Origin: Massariosphaeria phaeospora
Lineage: Eukaryota > Ascomycota > Dothideomycetes > Pleosporales
NCBI GenBank assembly: GCA_011032825.1
Contig: JAADJZ010000004.1
Location: forward strand, 1,054,001 to 1,118,000
Direction of reading: 5' to 3'
Length of the DNA: 64,000 nt
Shown here in pieces: positions 12,401 to 23,201 of the stretch. The translations under genes and the position numbers were made by a program. The notes under the pieces were generated by a model that was not told the origin of the DNA, did no database searches, and worked only from the letters and a program-made list of their open reading frames with translations. Numbering within the stretch: position 1 is the stretch's first letter; every line of letters starts with the position of its first letter.

Positions 12401-14700
12401 TTTTTTTCTTGTAAGATAATTTTGTAGTTTTAAAGTTTGTGTTTTAGTAATACTTCTGCATCTACTACTTTTTAAAAGAAATATTTAAACTTTTTGTACT
12501 CGTAAGGTATTTCTAAAAGTGCGCTAATTTTTTTTTTTACTCTAACTTGTTAATTTAAAAGCTTTGAGTTAGTATTTGTTAAGTTAGACTTTTGTTTCTT
12601 AAAGCTGTTCTTTGTCAATGCAATTACGTTAATTGTTTTTTTATTTGCTATTAAACTTTGCTAATGCGTAGGCATAGTGTTAAAAGCGCTGTTCCTACAA
12701 CACTCTAGCAAAAGCGTGTTCTTTTTCTAGTTAATCTAAAAATTATGCTTTTTTAACTAAAAAAGTTTTAAAATAATGTCGTAGATAGCTAGTCTAAAGA
12801 CGTTAAAAGCTAACTTTTTTTAGTATTGTTTAATGTGCAATAGTACGTTACTTATTTTATGTGTAACTACTAGTTGTGCTCGTATAAGCTGTTTGTTAGC
12901 ACTAGCAAGTAAATAGAGCTGTTGTTTTTTTAGTAAGTGTAAGCCGGCTACAAATACTACTTAAGCAAAAACAAAGTTATTCTATGCTTTTATGTTAATT
13001 AAAGCTTTTATCGAGTAACTATTAAGCTTTACTAAAAGCTTAATCTGTTCTGCTAAGTTACTTACGTTAATCTATCTAACTTTAGAGTTAGGCGTTGCTA
13101 GCTTAAAAAAGAATTTATACTAAATTCGTTAGCTTTCTTAAAAGTTTAATGCTGTGCGCAGTTAGAGTGTAAGTAGGTTTGCTATTAAGCTTAAGTACAG
13201 TTGTTGTTTACAAGCATTTGCATTGCGAGCAGTTTTACTAAGTTGTTTTTTCTAAAGAAGTGCAGTATATTGCGTTTGTTTTATAAGTAGTATTCGCAAG
13301 TGTTGTTTTTGCAGTCAAACTACTTTTAAAAGCAGAATTAGCTTTTTCTTTTAAAAAACTATTTTGTGCTTTGCTTATTAAAGTAATAAGTAAAATAGTA
13401 GTTGTAAAAGTACACTATTTATAACATCTTCGCGTGTTTTAGATTTTAGTAGTCTAAGTAGTACTATAGTTTGTAGAAGTTTGCGTTGTCGCGTTTTTTT
13501 TTAAAGCATTGTTAAGATTCTCTCGCTGCTTTATCGTGCTAGTGTTTTTTGGTAGCCAATTTGTTTAGATTTAAAAGTAGAATATTTTCTTCAAAGTGTT
13601 TAGTTTTTTTGAGCTTTTAATAGATTTCTTGTTTGTTTTTTTTTGTAAGCTATTAGTTAGGCTCGTTAAGATATTTTTACATAGCTTTGTTGTAATCAAG
13701 TACATTGTCTTAGAGTAAAGTGTTAAATTAATAGATTCTCTATACTTGTTTTTTTTTAATAATTTGATTTTTATGTTTTGTAGTATTTGGTAGGTTTAGT
13801 TGCTTATCTAGTAACTTATACTTTTTGTTTATCAAAAAGTTAGTATTGTTACAAAGCAATTTTTTTTTAGCTAAACTTGTTTCTTTAAGCAACTGTTCTC
13901 TCTAACTCTTAACATTTATAAAAGTAATTACTTTTTATTCTTTATTAATACTACTTGTAGTATTAGACAGTACGTTCAACTGTTAAACAACTTTGTTTTT
14001 TTAATAACAGTTGCTAGAGATGTAGCCTAGTTTGCTACAATTATAGTAAGTCTTTGTTTTCTTGCTATACTTTAATTGTTTGTTAATTAGTTTGCTTTTG
14101 TTGAAGTTGTTGAGGTGTATAAGTTTGTATTTTTAAGCTAAGTTGTATACGCTTGCTAAGCGCAAGTGTTAAGTTTGTACTTAACGCTAGCTAGTGTTAA
14201 GTATATAACTTCTATTGCTTTTTAGTGCGTAGAACTTTGCTTTAGCTTGCATTTTAATTGCAAGTTCGTACAACTTATTGTCGAAGCAGATTAATTTTTT
14301 AATTAAGTTATCTAAAGTGTTTGTAGCTGCTCTAAAGCGCATTAGTTTTGCTTTAACGTTATTTTTTAGCCTTTGCTTGTACATGCGCATAAGTGCTTTG
14401 TTGTTCTAGTTAGTCTAGATAAAGTACTGTTAAAATAGGTTAGCGTAGTTTTTAGCTAACTTAGTCTAGCGCATTTGTTAGATAGTTTTTTCTGCGATAG
14501 CAGGTTTGTTAGCGATTGCGTAGAATTGTTGCAGCTTATTTTTAAATACAGCGCAATTTTTAAACATGCGTGTAATTATGTTTTCGTTGTTATCGCTATT
14601 TAAGTACTTTTTTAAGTAAAGTTAAACTTACTTAAAAGCTGTTTTTTTATGTAAAAAGCTATTAGAGATGCCTTGTTAACGTCGTTAACGTAGTTATCTT
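9500..14700 (-). pseudogene. gag-pol polyprotein of the gypsy element
   Basis: Read on the minus strand. A gag-like frame lies at about 14190-14390. A CCHC zinc knuckle at about 13995-14060 reads NCSKLGYISSNC, with its first Cys and its His both turned to Tyr, as G-to-A and C-to-T mutation would do. The reverse transcriptase palm lies at about 11865-12070 and still reads YLDDIFIY, preceded by LFRLTNALATF. The integrase zinc-binding HHCC segment is at about 10867-11055. Stops are spread throughout and no part is long enough to be functional. The family order gag, RT, integrase is visible directly. The protease and RNase H were assigned by position only. Confidence 0.85.
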
Positions 14701-14853
14701 CGAATTTAAAGAAAAAGTTAAACTAGAGTAACTAGTTCTCTAGCTTTAAGCGATCTCTATAGTAGAAGTTAAGCTTCGCTACTTTTGTACCGCTAGTACG
14801 AGTATAAAGAAAAGTAGTTATTAAAGTATTATTTATCTTAAAAGTTTTTAATA

Positions 14854-15325
14854 TGTAAAGGTTAAGCGGACTTAAAAGAGTTGTTTATTAAGCTTTAGTT
14901 AGTTCTTAGAAAGTAAGTAAGTTTAATAGACTAAAGAAAGTTGTATAGCGTTTAATACTAAAGTAGTAGCAAGCTTCGTTTTGCAAAGAGTATAAAAGTC
15001 AAAGTAAAAATTAACTTAGGTAATTAAAATTAAAGACGATAAGCTATAAAGGTTTATTGTTTTAACTATATACGTAAGTGTGCTTTGCATAATCTCTTTG
15101 CTTTTACAAAGCTAATAAATTAATAAAAGTACTTTAATTTCTTGCTCTTAAAGTGCTATAGAAAGCGTAAGATTAGAAAGAGCATATAAAAAAGCTGTGT
15201 TGTTAAGAGAAGTCTTTAGCTTACGTGCTAAGCTTACTTAAAGTATAACCGTGCTCTATTACCTTAAGCGCTAAAGTAAAAGCATTTTCTTCTTTTAGCA
15301 GCTTAGCGGATTATTAATCGTAACA
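14854..15325 (-). repeat. LTR of the 6.57-kb gypsy element (5' LTR relative to coding strand)
   Basis: The second 472-bp LTR, followed directly by the AGCCT duplication at 15326-15330. Since the coding strand is minus, this copy would have held the promoter. Confidence 0.92.
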
Positions 15326-17066
15326 AGCCTTTGCTTTTTGCTTTTTATTAGTACGCTTTTTCGCAATTTATCGCAGCGCTTTTGCTTTTTCTACTATCTA
15401 CTTTTTATATAGTGTAGCTGCAGCTTTAAGCTCTCTTTAGTAAGTTTTCTAGAGTTTTCTCTACTTCTTTTTGTATTATTTAACTATTTTGCGCACTTAA
15501 GCTTTTTAGATTTTGCAAGAACTCTATAGTACAGCGCTGCTATAGTACCTCTTGCACTACTATAGGTCTAGAACTTTACTTTTTTTCTTATACTTTTGTT
15601 TAGTAGTAAGTGCCGCGCAGAGGCTATTATTTTTGTAGTAGAGTAGCTTGTTTTAAACCTATAGAGAGTGTAATATACTAGTAAAGTATTTAGTTTTATA
15701 TTTTGCTTTATCTAGAACTACAGCGTCTAGAATTTTTCGTATATTATTCTAACTATTTCTATTACTAAGCTTCTATAGTTCTATATTCTTATTTTAATCT
15801 AAAGTAGTAGTATTAAAGCGTTTAAGTATAACTTTTGTATTTATTAGCTATACGCCTATAGCTTCAAAACTTTTCTATATAGTTTCTCTCTTTATTATAG
15901 TACCCTACGCTAACTAGAATATTAGAAAAAAGTTGCTTTTCTTAACGCTAATAAGCCTTTGCAATTAGTATAGGTAGTAGTTAAGTTCTTGCGAGTAGTA
16001 ATTTAAAAGAAAAAAGAATAATACTATATTAAGCAGCTGTAAGGTGTAAGTTAAATAAGAAAAAAAAATAGCTAGTAGAATTTTATTAGCGTTGCAAAAG
16101 TTTATAAACTTGCGCGTAAAGTAGCTACTATAGCTGTTAATAAAAAGAAAGCGCTATTACTAGCATGCTTTTTGCTTTATGTAGCGCTTAAACAGCTACT
16201 TAAGCTAGGCTAATCTAATATTATTATTTATCTATTCTAAATTTAAGTTAGCTATAAATACTTAGTATTTTCTAGCTTTAACATTATTAACCTAGCTTAA
16301 TTGCAAGCTAGCTTTTCTCTTGTAGATAAGAGTAAGCAGTAGCGCTTTACTATTAGCGCAAACACAAGCTAAAAGCGTAATCTATTCTCTATTACTATTT
16401 TATATAGCTGCTGTACGCAGTTTTGCCTACTAAACTGCTTTAGAAAAGACGCGTTTTAAGCGTATAGTAATGCTAACAAAAAAGCTTTTTTTATTTATAT
16501 TATAGGTATTGCGCGCTTTAACGTTGTACTTTTGCATTTTTCTATATAGTAGTTAAAAGTATAGGTTGTATTTCTTATGTAAGTTAGCTTAGTAACAATT
16601 ACAATTAATTTTAGCGCTTTATTTAGTAGTAAGCTTAGCTTTATAGCGATGCAGAAAGCGCGAAACCTACGCATGTAAAGCTTTCTATTTTGCAACTACG
16701 CTAGCGAAATTTCGTACTATTTCTCTTGTTAGTAGCAAGCTTTACTCTATGCATTTTTCTATATACTTTACAAGTTTCTACTTTTATTATAGGTTAAGTA
16801 GTTGCTGTTGTTCTAATGCGGCTGTATAGAACTGCGTTTTGCTTTTATACCATCGCGATAGTGTAGTGCGATTAACACTAAACTGTTGCGCAACTTCGCA
16901 GTAGAAAAAAGATATGCTAGCTTTACGCAATTTAATTGCTTCAATTGCAGTCTTAATTAAGTTCATGTTAGTAGAGATGCGACGCGTTAAAGTTGAAATA
17001 ATACATGTATTTTGATGTAGAGTAGCTTATTAGCTGTACTAGCTTATTTAGCGCATAAGCACTGTA

Positions 17067-18890
17067 CTTTGTACGCTAACTCTAGCGCTAGCTCTAATTT
17101 GCCTATTCTACCTAGGCTTGTAATTGCGGTTTTTGTATTTAATGCTCTAACGAAGAGCTTTGCTTCTAGCTTAGCGAGTTGCGATTCGCAACCAACAAAT
17201 CAAGCGTTCTAGTTGAATAGTACGATAAACGGCGTAGTGTTAGCTACGAGCTAGAGTTTAGTACTTATTAAACAAACGTATAGAAGTAGTACCTTTTTTC
17301 ATTTCCTTTTTAAGTTGCTTTAATGCTTGATTCTTTTCTTCGTTGTATCTAAACTCTATAGACACGTCGAAAATTCTAATTAAAAAGTACGCTATGTCTT
17401 TTTCTTACGTTGTCTAGCAACTTTCTATTTATTCTATTCGCTTAGAAACGCTAAATTCGTCGAGAGAATTACCTCGTAAAGCTGTAACTAGTATGCGAGT
17501 AATTTTATAAATCTACTACTTAAAAGAGTTTTTGTTTCCAAAGCGCTAACGCTCTAAGAAAAAGAAGTCGATTGATGCTAAAGCTAGAAGTTCTTGAAGC
17601 GTCTAGCTTCGAGTAAACTATTTACTCTTTTGAAAAGATGTTTTCTATGTACTTTAGTGTAGCTGTGCATCTATTATAGGTGCTAAGACATCTAAGAAAA
17701 AAGTGTAGCATTTTGCTGCATTCTTATACTATCGAAACATAGAGTCTATTGCGTTTAATAGCTTAGAAAGGTTTTATTTGTTAATACAACATGTGTTAGC
17801 CTAGAAGTACTTTATATAGTCGCGAGCTGCTTGTTTACCGCAGAATAGAATTTTTCTATAGCTAGTCTTGCTTTTACTGCTACTATTTACTAGATTTTCG
17901 TAGAGAAACTCGTTATTACTCTAGGTATAGAAAAGAATAGCATATAGCGAAATTGTTTTCTAGCTGAATTTCGTTGAGGTAAGTTTTCTAGAACTATTAT
18001 CGAAGTAAAGAAGTTGCATCGCAACGACAACGATTCCAAGACGCAAAGACAAAGGTAGGCAAAAGAATTAAAAGAATAGGCAATTTGCAAGTAGTCGAAA
18101 AGAATAGCTATAAAATCGCAGAGAAAAAAGTAGCGCTTTATGTATTATAATAGTAGGCTGTGTAAAAGCTATGCGTTGGCTAGGCTTAGCCGCACTATTA
18201 CGTGCAACAGAAGTAATTAGACAAGCGAATTAATCTAAACTACAAAAGCTAGACGTTAACGAGCAACAAAGCGCAAGTAGCAAAGTAGACACTTAACGTG
18301 TTAGCGAATAAATCCACAATGCTTCAAGCTATAGTAGCAAGAAAGTTAACTTTTTTTACGCTTACATACGTTGTTTAATAGAAAAGTGCTTTAAGCTACA
18401 GCAGCGAATTCTTGGCAGTTACTATTCTAACACAGTAACTTTGCTCGAAGCTCTAAATAAGCTGCAAATTAAGAATTTAAAAAGAGAAATCTAATGCTAC
18501 TTTTATAGTGTAGAACATACAGCTACTACATATATAAAATAAAATAAGCATGCTAACTCGTAACACTTAACAGTAATAGAAGTAATTTGCTACTAGATTT
18601 CGCTACTACATACAAGGAGAATAGCTAACTCGCACTAGCTATGCCTTTGTGTAAGAAGTGCTGTTTTTATTTTAGTGTAAAAAAAGAAAAAGTTGAAATA
18701 AACTTCTAATATCGCCGTTTAGTAGGTAGAAACCAAGAGATTTCATAACTAAATTAGATCTTGGTAAGTTGAAAAGAATCTAGAACTAGAAATGTAAGCC
18801 AAAGTTTACTTCGAGATCTAAACTAAAAACAGCCGTCGCAGGTTTTGTTTTTTGTTTCTAGATTTGGAAGCGCTAAGGTTCTCTAACTAT
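17067..18890. other. RIP-degraded unidentified sequence, right half of a split older unit
   Basis: Once continuous with 6761-7908. On the minus strand about 17340-17720 yields frames such as LQELLALASIDFFFLER and TALRGNSLDEFSVSKR. On the plus strand about 18160-18480 yields another interrupted frame, with LIEKCFKLQQRILGSYY. I recognise neither. The rejoined unit would be about 3 kb and could be an old transposon or a duplicated host gene. No terminal repeats were found. Confidence 0.35.
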
Positions 18891-18891
18891 A

Positions 18892-21026
18892 CTAAAGTAG
18901 AACGCCAAATAAGCTAGAGCGCTAAGTAAGCTACTCTAACTATATTAGACAATCGCAAAAATAAAGCAACGCAACTACATACAATAGCTATTATTACGAG
19001 AAAAATTAAAGGTTTAGTAAATAGATGCTTGCGCATAGTTTGCACTACTTAGATTAATGTTTATATGTTGTTTGACGGCTGAAGCGTAACGTTCTAGTAG
19101 AAAGCAGCGCAGGAAGCAATGCAGCTGCTTTACTACTTGCACTACCTAATGCACTACTACTACGACAAGATCTTTTGCTAGCGCTTCGTAAAGTTGTTAA
19201 AATAGGTTTTTTCGCTAGTCTTACCGATTTTCTTATAGTTGCAGCGTTTTTTTCCTGCTGTTTTCGCGCCTTTGCGGCCGCGCGTTCCGCGGCTCTTTTC
19301 TTCGCGTTCTTGCGCGCTGCAGCAGCACTTTCTCGCAGCTCTCTTGCTGCTGTTTATTAGTTCTTTTTGTATAATGTAGCCGCCGCTTTCAGCTTCTTGT
19401 TATCTAATTTTCTAAGCTTTTTTTCCTCTTTTTCCTGTTGTTCTACTGCTTTCTGCGCTTTTGCTTTACGAAGCTTGCGAGAAAACTAGAACACTGCACT
19501 TTCTAATACTCTTTACGCTGTTGAAAGTCTAGTAGCTTGCTTTTCTTCGCATGCTTTTGTTTGGCTGTAAGCGCTTCGCATAGACTTTTATTTTTGTAGT
19601 GCAGAAGTTTATTTTGGACCTAAAGCGAGTGCAGTGCTTTTGCTAGCTATTTAGCATATACTCTAGAAAGATTCTTCACCGCAAGGTTGTATAACTTTCG
19701 AAGCTAAGTCTAACTATTACTATTTTCTAGCTTTTCAAATTCTAGGTTCGTAGCTCTATAGAAAGGTGTTGAAGTAAATTGCTTTAGAACTAGTTCTGCA
19801 TTAGAGAGGAACACACTTGTAACTTTGAAAGCTTTAAGTATGTTTCTAGAATTAAAGAAAGTAGTGTAAGCGTTCTAAAACAACGTAAAAAAGTTCTTTT
19901 TCTTAATAGGTACAAGGCCTTAAGTTTGGTGAAAGTAGGCATCCAAATTTTAGGAATATTGAAGTGCAAGTAGCGAGAATATTACTACATTAAGAAGTTG
20001 CAAACTGTAAGTTTAATAGAGTAGAAAGACTATTAGAAGAATCTTATTCATGTTACAAAAGTTTTTAAAATTCTAGGTAAGATAGCTCGCATAGCTGTTA
20101 AAGATTAGAAGTTAGTAACTTGTTCGCGCTTTCTTTTTCGTGCACCTATTAAATACCTGTTAAAGCTAGGCTATTCTAATGTCGTTGTTAGACTATCCAC
20201 TAGGTAAATTGCTGAAAAAAACTGCGTGTTTTCTAACCTCTACGTCGTTAACCTAGGCACTGCGAAGTTCGCTTTTTCTCTCGTAGATAACCGCTAGCTC
20301 TAGTAACGTTCTATCAGCACAAATACAAGCAAGGACAGTAATCTATTTACAAGAACTATCTTAAAGTGCTTCTTAAACCTCTCTACGCTTTTATTTTGCC
20401 TTAGAAAAGACGCGTTTTGTCTTGGCGAAGATGCTAATGAGGAATCCTTTCTTATCTATATTGTAAATTTAGCCGGGATCCACGTTGTATTCTCGAATTT
20501 TAGAGTGCAGAAGCTCAAAATATAGACGATATTTAGCTCTTAAGTTAGCCGCGTAACGATTGCGGTCTATTCCTTTGGTATATCTAGTGGTGAGCTTGTT
20601 AGAATTCCTCCTAAGGAACCGGGAAACCTAGCGTTCTGAGACGGGCTTTTTCGCTATAAAGGAACCGAAATTTCGTATTATTGCTCTTGTGGGTGAAATT
20701 CTGACATTAGATAACCCTTTTATATACTTCACAAGTTCCAGCTCCTGTTGTAGTGAAAGATTCATGCGTTCGCGGTTTGCCCCTGCATGGCTCTTCGTTT
20801 TCATCTGGTGTTTGCGCGACAGCGTAGCTCGGCTGCATCCGTATTTTTTGGCTGATGCGCGGTACGAGAAAGATGCGCCGGGTTCGCGCGATTCGATTTC
20901 TTCAATCGCATCCTGAATCGGGCTCATGGTGGTGGAGTTATGGGTGGTTGAAGTAGAGTGAAAGATAATTTTGCTATGGTGGGGTGGCTCACTTGGCGCC
21001 CTGGCTCATTTGGCGTCCCACCTCGG
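18892..21026 (-). mobile_element. Pogo/Fot1-like transposon with one mutated and one clean end
   Basis: Terminal inverted repeats of about 53 bp (18892-18944 and 20974-21026) align throughout. Every difference is C-to-T or G-to-A: the left end begins CTAAAGTAG, the right end inverts to CCGAGGTGG. TA flanks both edges (18890-18891, 21027-21028). The length of 2135 bp matches the related copies. The transposase is on the minus strand and starts at an ATG at 20925-20927. Its first 99 codons (20628-20927) are open and encode the psq helix-turn-helix (YRASAKKYGCSRATLSRKHQ). Downstream the frame is ruined. RIP is heavy from 18.9 to about 20.4 kb and nearly absent from 20.5 to 21.0 kb. Confidence 0.9.
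20628..20927 (-). pseudogene. Pogo-like transposase, intact N-terminal 99 codons
   Basis: The best-preserved transposase start in the window. It begins MSPIQDAIEEIESREPG and carries a helix-turn-helix of the psq type over residues 15-45. This domain binds the transposon ends in pogo elements. The stretch ISPTRAIIRNFGS near the end matches the start of the CENP-B-type DNA-binding region. The frame stops before the DDE catalytic domain, so no transposase can be made. It is useful as a reference for what the mutated copies at 16.9, 43.5 and 4.8 kb once encoded. Confidence 0.8.
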
Positions 21027-21028
21027 TA

Positions 21029-21935
21029 GCGGCCAAGCTATATTTAACCACCAACGGCTTGCCGAAGTTTTCGCGGTTGTTTTGGGGCTTGGCTGAACGT
21101 CAACATTTAGGGCGGTTAGGCATGATACCGTACTATTTCAGCTATAGGTTTCCATGCATGTATATACCATAAATGAAGCGATAAGCTTCTAAGAGCGATG
21201 CGTGGCAGCCTTCTCGCCCCAGTGTCTGCAGCACGAAGCGCCGCAAAACCCAGTGTCCCAGCGTCAACGCACACCATGTCCCCCGAATCCATCGACTCCC
21301 GGGGCAGTCCAGCACTGGGTAGAGAACTGTTCGGCTGTCTGCGACCCAGAAATAATGCCAGTACCTCCGACGCCTTAGAGCGCATCTTTGAACGATCGTG
21401 GCCGCCGCAGCGCCAAACGCCATACACGCTCTCACGGATCTCGAACGCCAAGTCCTAGCAAGAAACCATCGCCACAAACGTACCGTACACGGAACATGTA
21501 CCACGCCGGCGTATTTGTCGACAATCTGGCTGATCTTCCGCCCGCAATCGACGAGGAGGTGCGAAGAATACTGGGAATCAAATTATGGGAGGATCGAGTA
21601 GAGGATCGATTAAATAAAGCACAATCTGCACATGTTAATAGGCTGGTGGCCATGTTCTAAGCAGAGTCGCAAAGAAATGCATGTGAGTGCTTGCTTAAGG
21701 GCGATTAGAAGGCTAGCCTAAACGGCCTTGCGAGGAATCCAGTCGACCTTTGGGCAGGGGCGCTTAAGACACACATATCTAAGAAAGGTAAGGTTGCTAG
21801 GCGTCTTTAAAGATACTGGCGCCGACAATAGCAGCAACAGCGCAGGACTTGATGGGAATAACTGCTATGTTAACTCTAAGGAGTTGCAGAGCGCAGATAA
21901 GTTGGTGCTCTACTAGGGAAATGCAAGTTAATACC
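21029..21935. other. Unassigned region with decayed open frames
   Basis: Two plus-strand frames in different phases, about 21198-21458 (SPALGRELFGCLRPRNN) and 21388-21660 (VDNLADLPPAIDEEVRRIL), look protein-like, with normal codon use and no RIP skew. I recognise neither. They may be exons or a frame-shifted relic belonging with the chromodomain remnant just downstream, which would suit an old chromodomain protein or gypsy-type element. Confidence 0.3.
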
Positions 21936-22235
21936 GAATACGAGGTAGACCGGATTCTGGCAATCCGTCTCCGTCGACGAAATCTGGAGTATTAGGTCCA
22001 ATGGGTTGGACATAAGGCTGATCTGGAATGGTACAGCGCATCTAACTTTAAAAACAGCCTACTCAAGCTCCGTGAGTTCTATAAGGCTAATCCTACCGCG
22101 CCAGGTCCTCCAAGAAGGCTTAGTCACTAGGACTAGTGTTGCGAAGAAGATAGGGATGTAAATAATTTTCTAGACGATGACAAGCCCGGAAAGAATGTGC
22201 GTGGGGGACGTGGGACTATTAGGCGACGTCGCTGA
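21936..22235 (+). pseudogene. Chromodomain protein fragment
   Basis: The frame from 21936 to the TGA at 22233-22235 reads EYEVDRILAIRLRRRNLEY, then a TAG, then VQWVGHKADLEWYSASNFK, and continues to NPTAPGPPRRL. This has the chromodomain pattern: an acidic start, the aromatic residues Tyr, Trp and Trp that cage methyl-lysine, and a C-terminal helix. TAG codons at 21993-21995 and near 22128 fit CAG or TGG changed by RIP-type mutation. The tail is Asp- and Arg-rich (FLDDDKPGKN). Such domains occur in fungal chromodomain proteins and at the end of chromovirus integrases. Nothing nearby decides between the two. Confidence 0.75.
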
Positions 22236-23201
22236 GGCTGGTGGATTTGGGAGTGTCTACGATAAGAAAGTAATCTTCCTTGAATCTGAGCAGTAGGGAA
22301 GAGACTTCCGACGGAGCAGGATCGCCTCGCGCTGAGAGCTCGCTGCCCCGCGCCGATTAATCGCCATCTTGCGCAGACGGCTGTGGGTCGACATCTTGCG
22401 GTGTGGACTTGTGGAACAGTCTAAGAAACGCCGTCCAGAAGGCCGGTGGCATGGTGGTTCGAAGTGGTTAGTGTTGGTGCTGGGGTGTTTTTGATTTAGG
22501 GTGGGCGCTGGTGGAGGGTAAAATTCAAACTTAACACATATTTATATGTGTGATTGGCCACCAGGGAAATTGAACAACGGTTATTTCCGTCTTCACCAGC
22601 TAGAGCTTTCCCCGCCAGAGGGTCTCCACGTGCGTTGGACAAGGATGTCTATATATCATGCTAATAAACTCTTAGAACGAGACGTGAAAAGACGCGACGC
22701 GTCGAATTTCACACTTCAGCTCACTCCAATTGTCGTCACGCGACATCTACGCATGGGATAGTGCCGCGTACTCATGTGACCTAGATAAGCCTGAGTAATT
22801 TTGCTCACCTGATCGAAGTGGTTCTGGAATTGGATACAGTTGAGCAGATACCTGGACGAAATTTATCCACACGACCAAGCAGTTGAGGCGATTGGCGTTG
22901 ACTGCATCCTAGGGCTGGCGTACATGCGCGATAATGCGGGGAACGCTTGTGCGGGGGGGTTCTCAGGCCCACATCACCATGCTGCCGAATCTTCCGCAGC
23001 CGCGATTCTCGATAAAGGAGCTTTATACCCCACACACATTCATCGCTACAGGATCATTAGAGATTGAAGAGCAGGGTCTTCACTACCTAGAAAAGCCTTG
23101 AATTCCGACCACTGTTTGCATCAATGATGCAACCCGTGAGGGCCCAACGCAAGCCTCAGGAATTGTCCAATTCCATACAGTTTGGGATGGATCTATCGGT
23201 A
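22236..23201. other. Intergenic, nothing recognised
   Basis: GC-balanced DNA between the chromodomain remnant and the 3' end of the HET gene. Short overlapping frames only. No repeats or RNA genes seen. Confidence 0.5.

Larger units (their letters stand above)
8759..15325 (-). mobile_element. Ty3/gypsy LTR retrotransposon, complete and RIP-inactivated
   Basis: Equal-length 472-bp direct repeats bound the element. Both begin TGTAAA and end TAACA. The 5-bp target duplication AGCCT is exact on both sides (8754-8758 and 15326-15330). Coding is on the minus strand in the order gag, protease, reverse transcriptase, RNase H, integrase, which identifies the Ty3/gypsy order. The element inserted into the C-terminal part of the split pogo-like transposase. 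Every frame is interrupted by TAG or TAA consistent with RIP. Confidence 0.93.
7909..17064 (-). mobile_element. Pogo/Fot1-like transposon split by two nested insertions
   Basis: The inverted ends are CAGTGC.. (7909-7912, resuming at 8355-8400) and its complement ending at 17064. TA lies at 7907-7908 and 17065-17066. Removing the fold-back element and the gypsy element with their target duplications leaves about 2.14 kb, the same as the copies at 18892-21026 and 41491-43619. The transposase is on the minus strand. Its N-terminal helix-turn-helix lies at about 16840-16970 and the catalytic region at about 15400-16700. The Lys/Ala-rich C-terminus lies on both sides of the gypsy insertion (15326 onward and 8400-8758). 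Heavy RIP has left no usable frame. This is the oldest layer of the nest. Confidence 0.82.
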
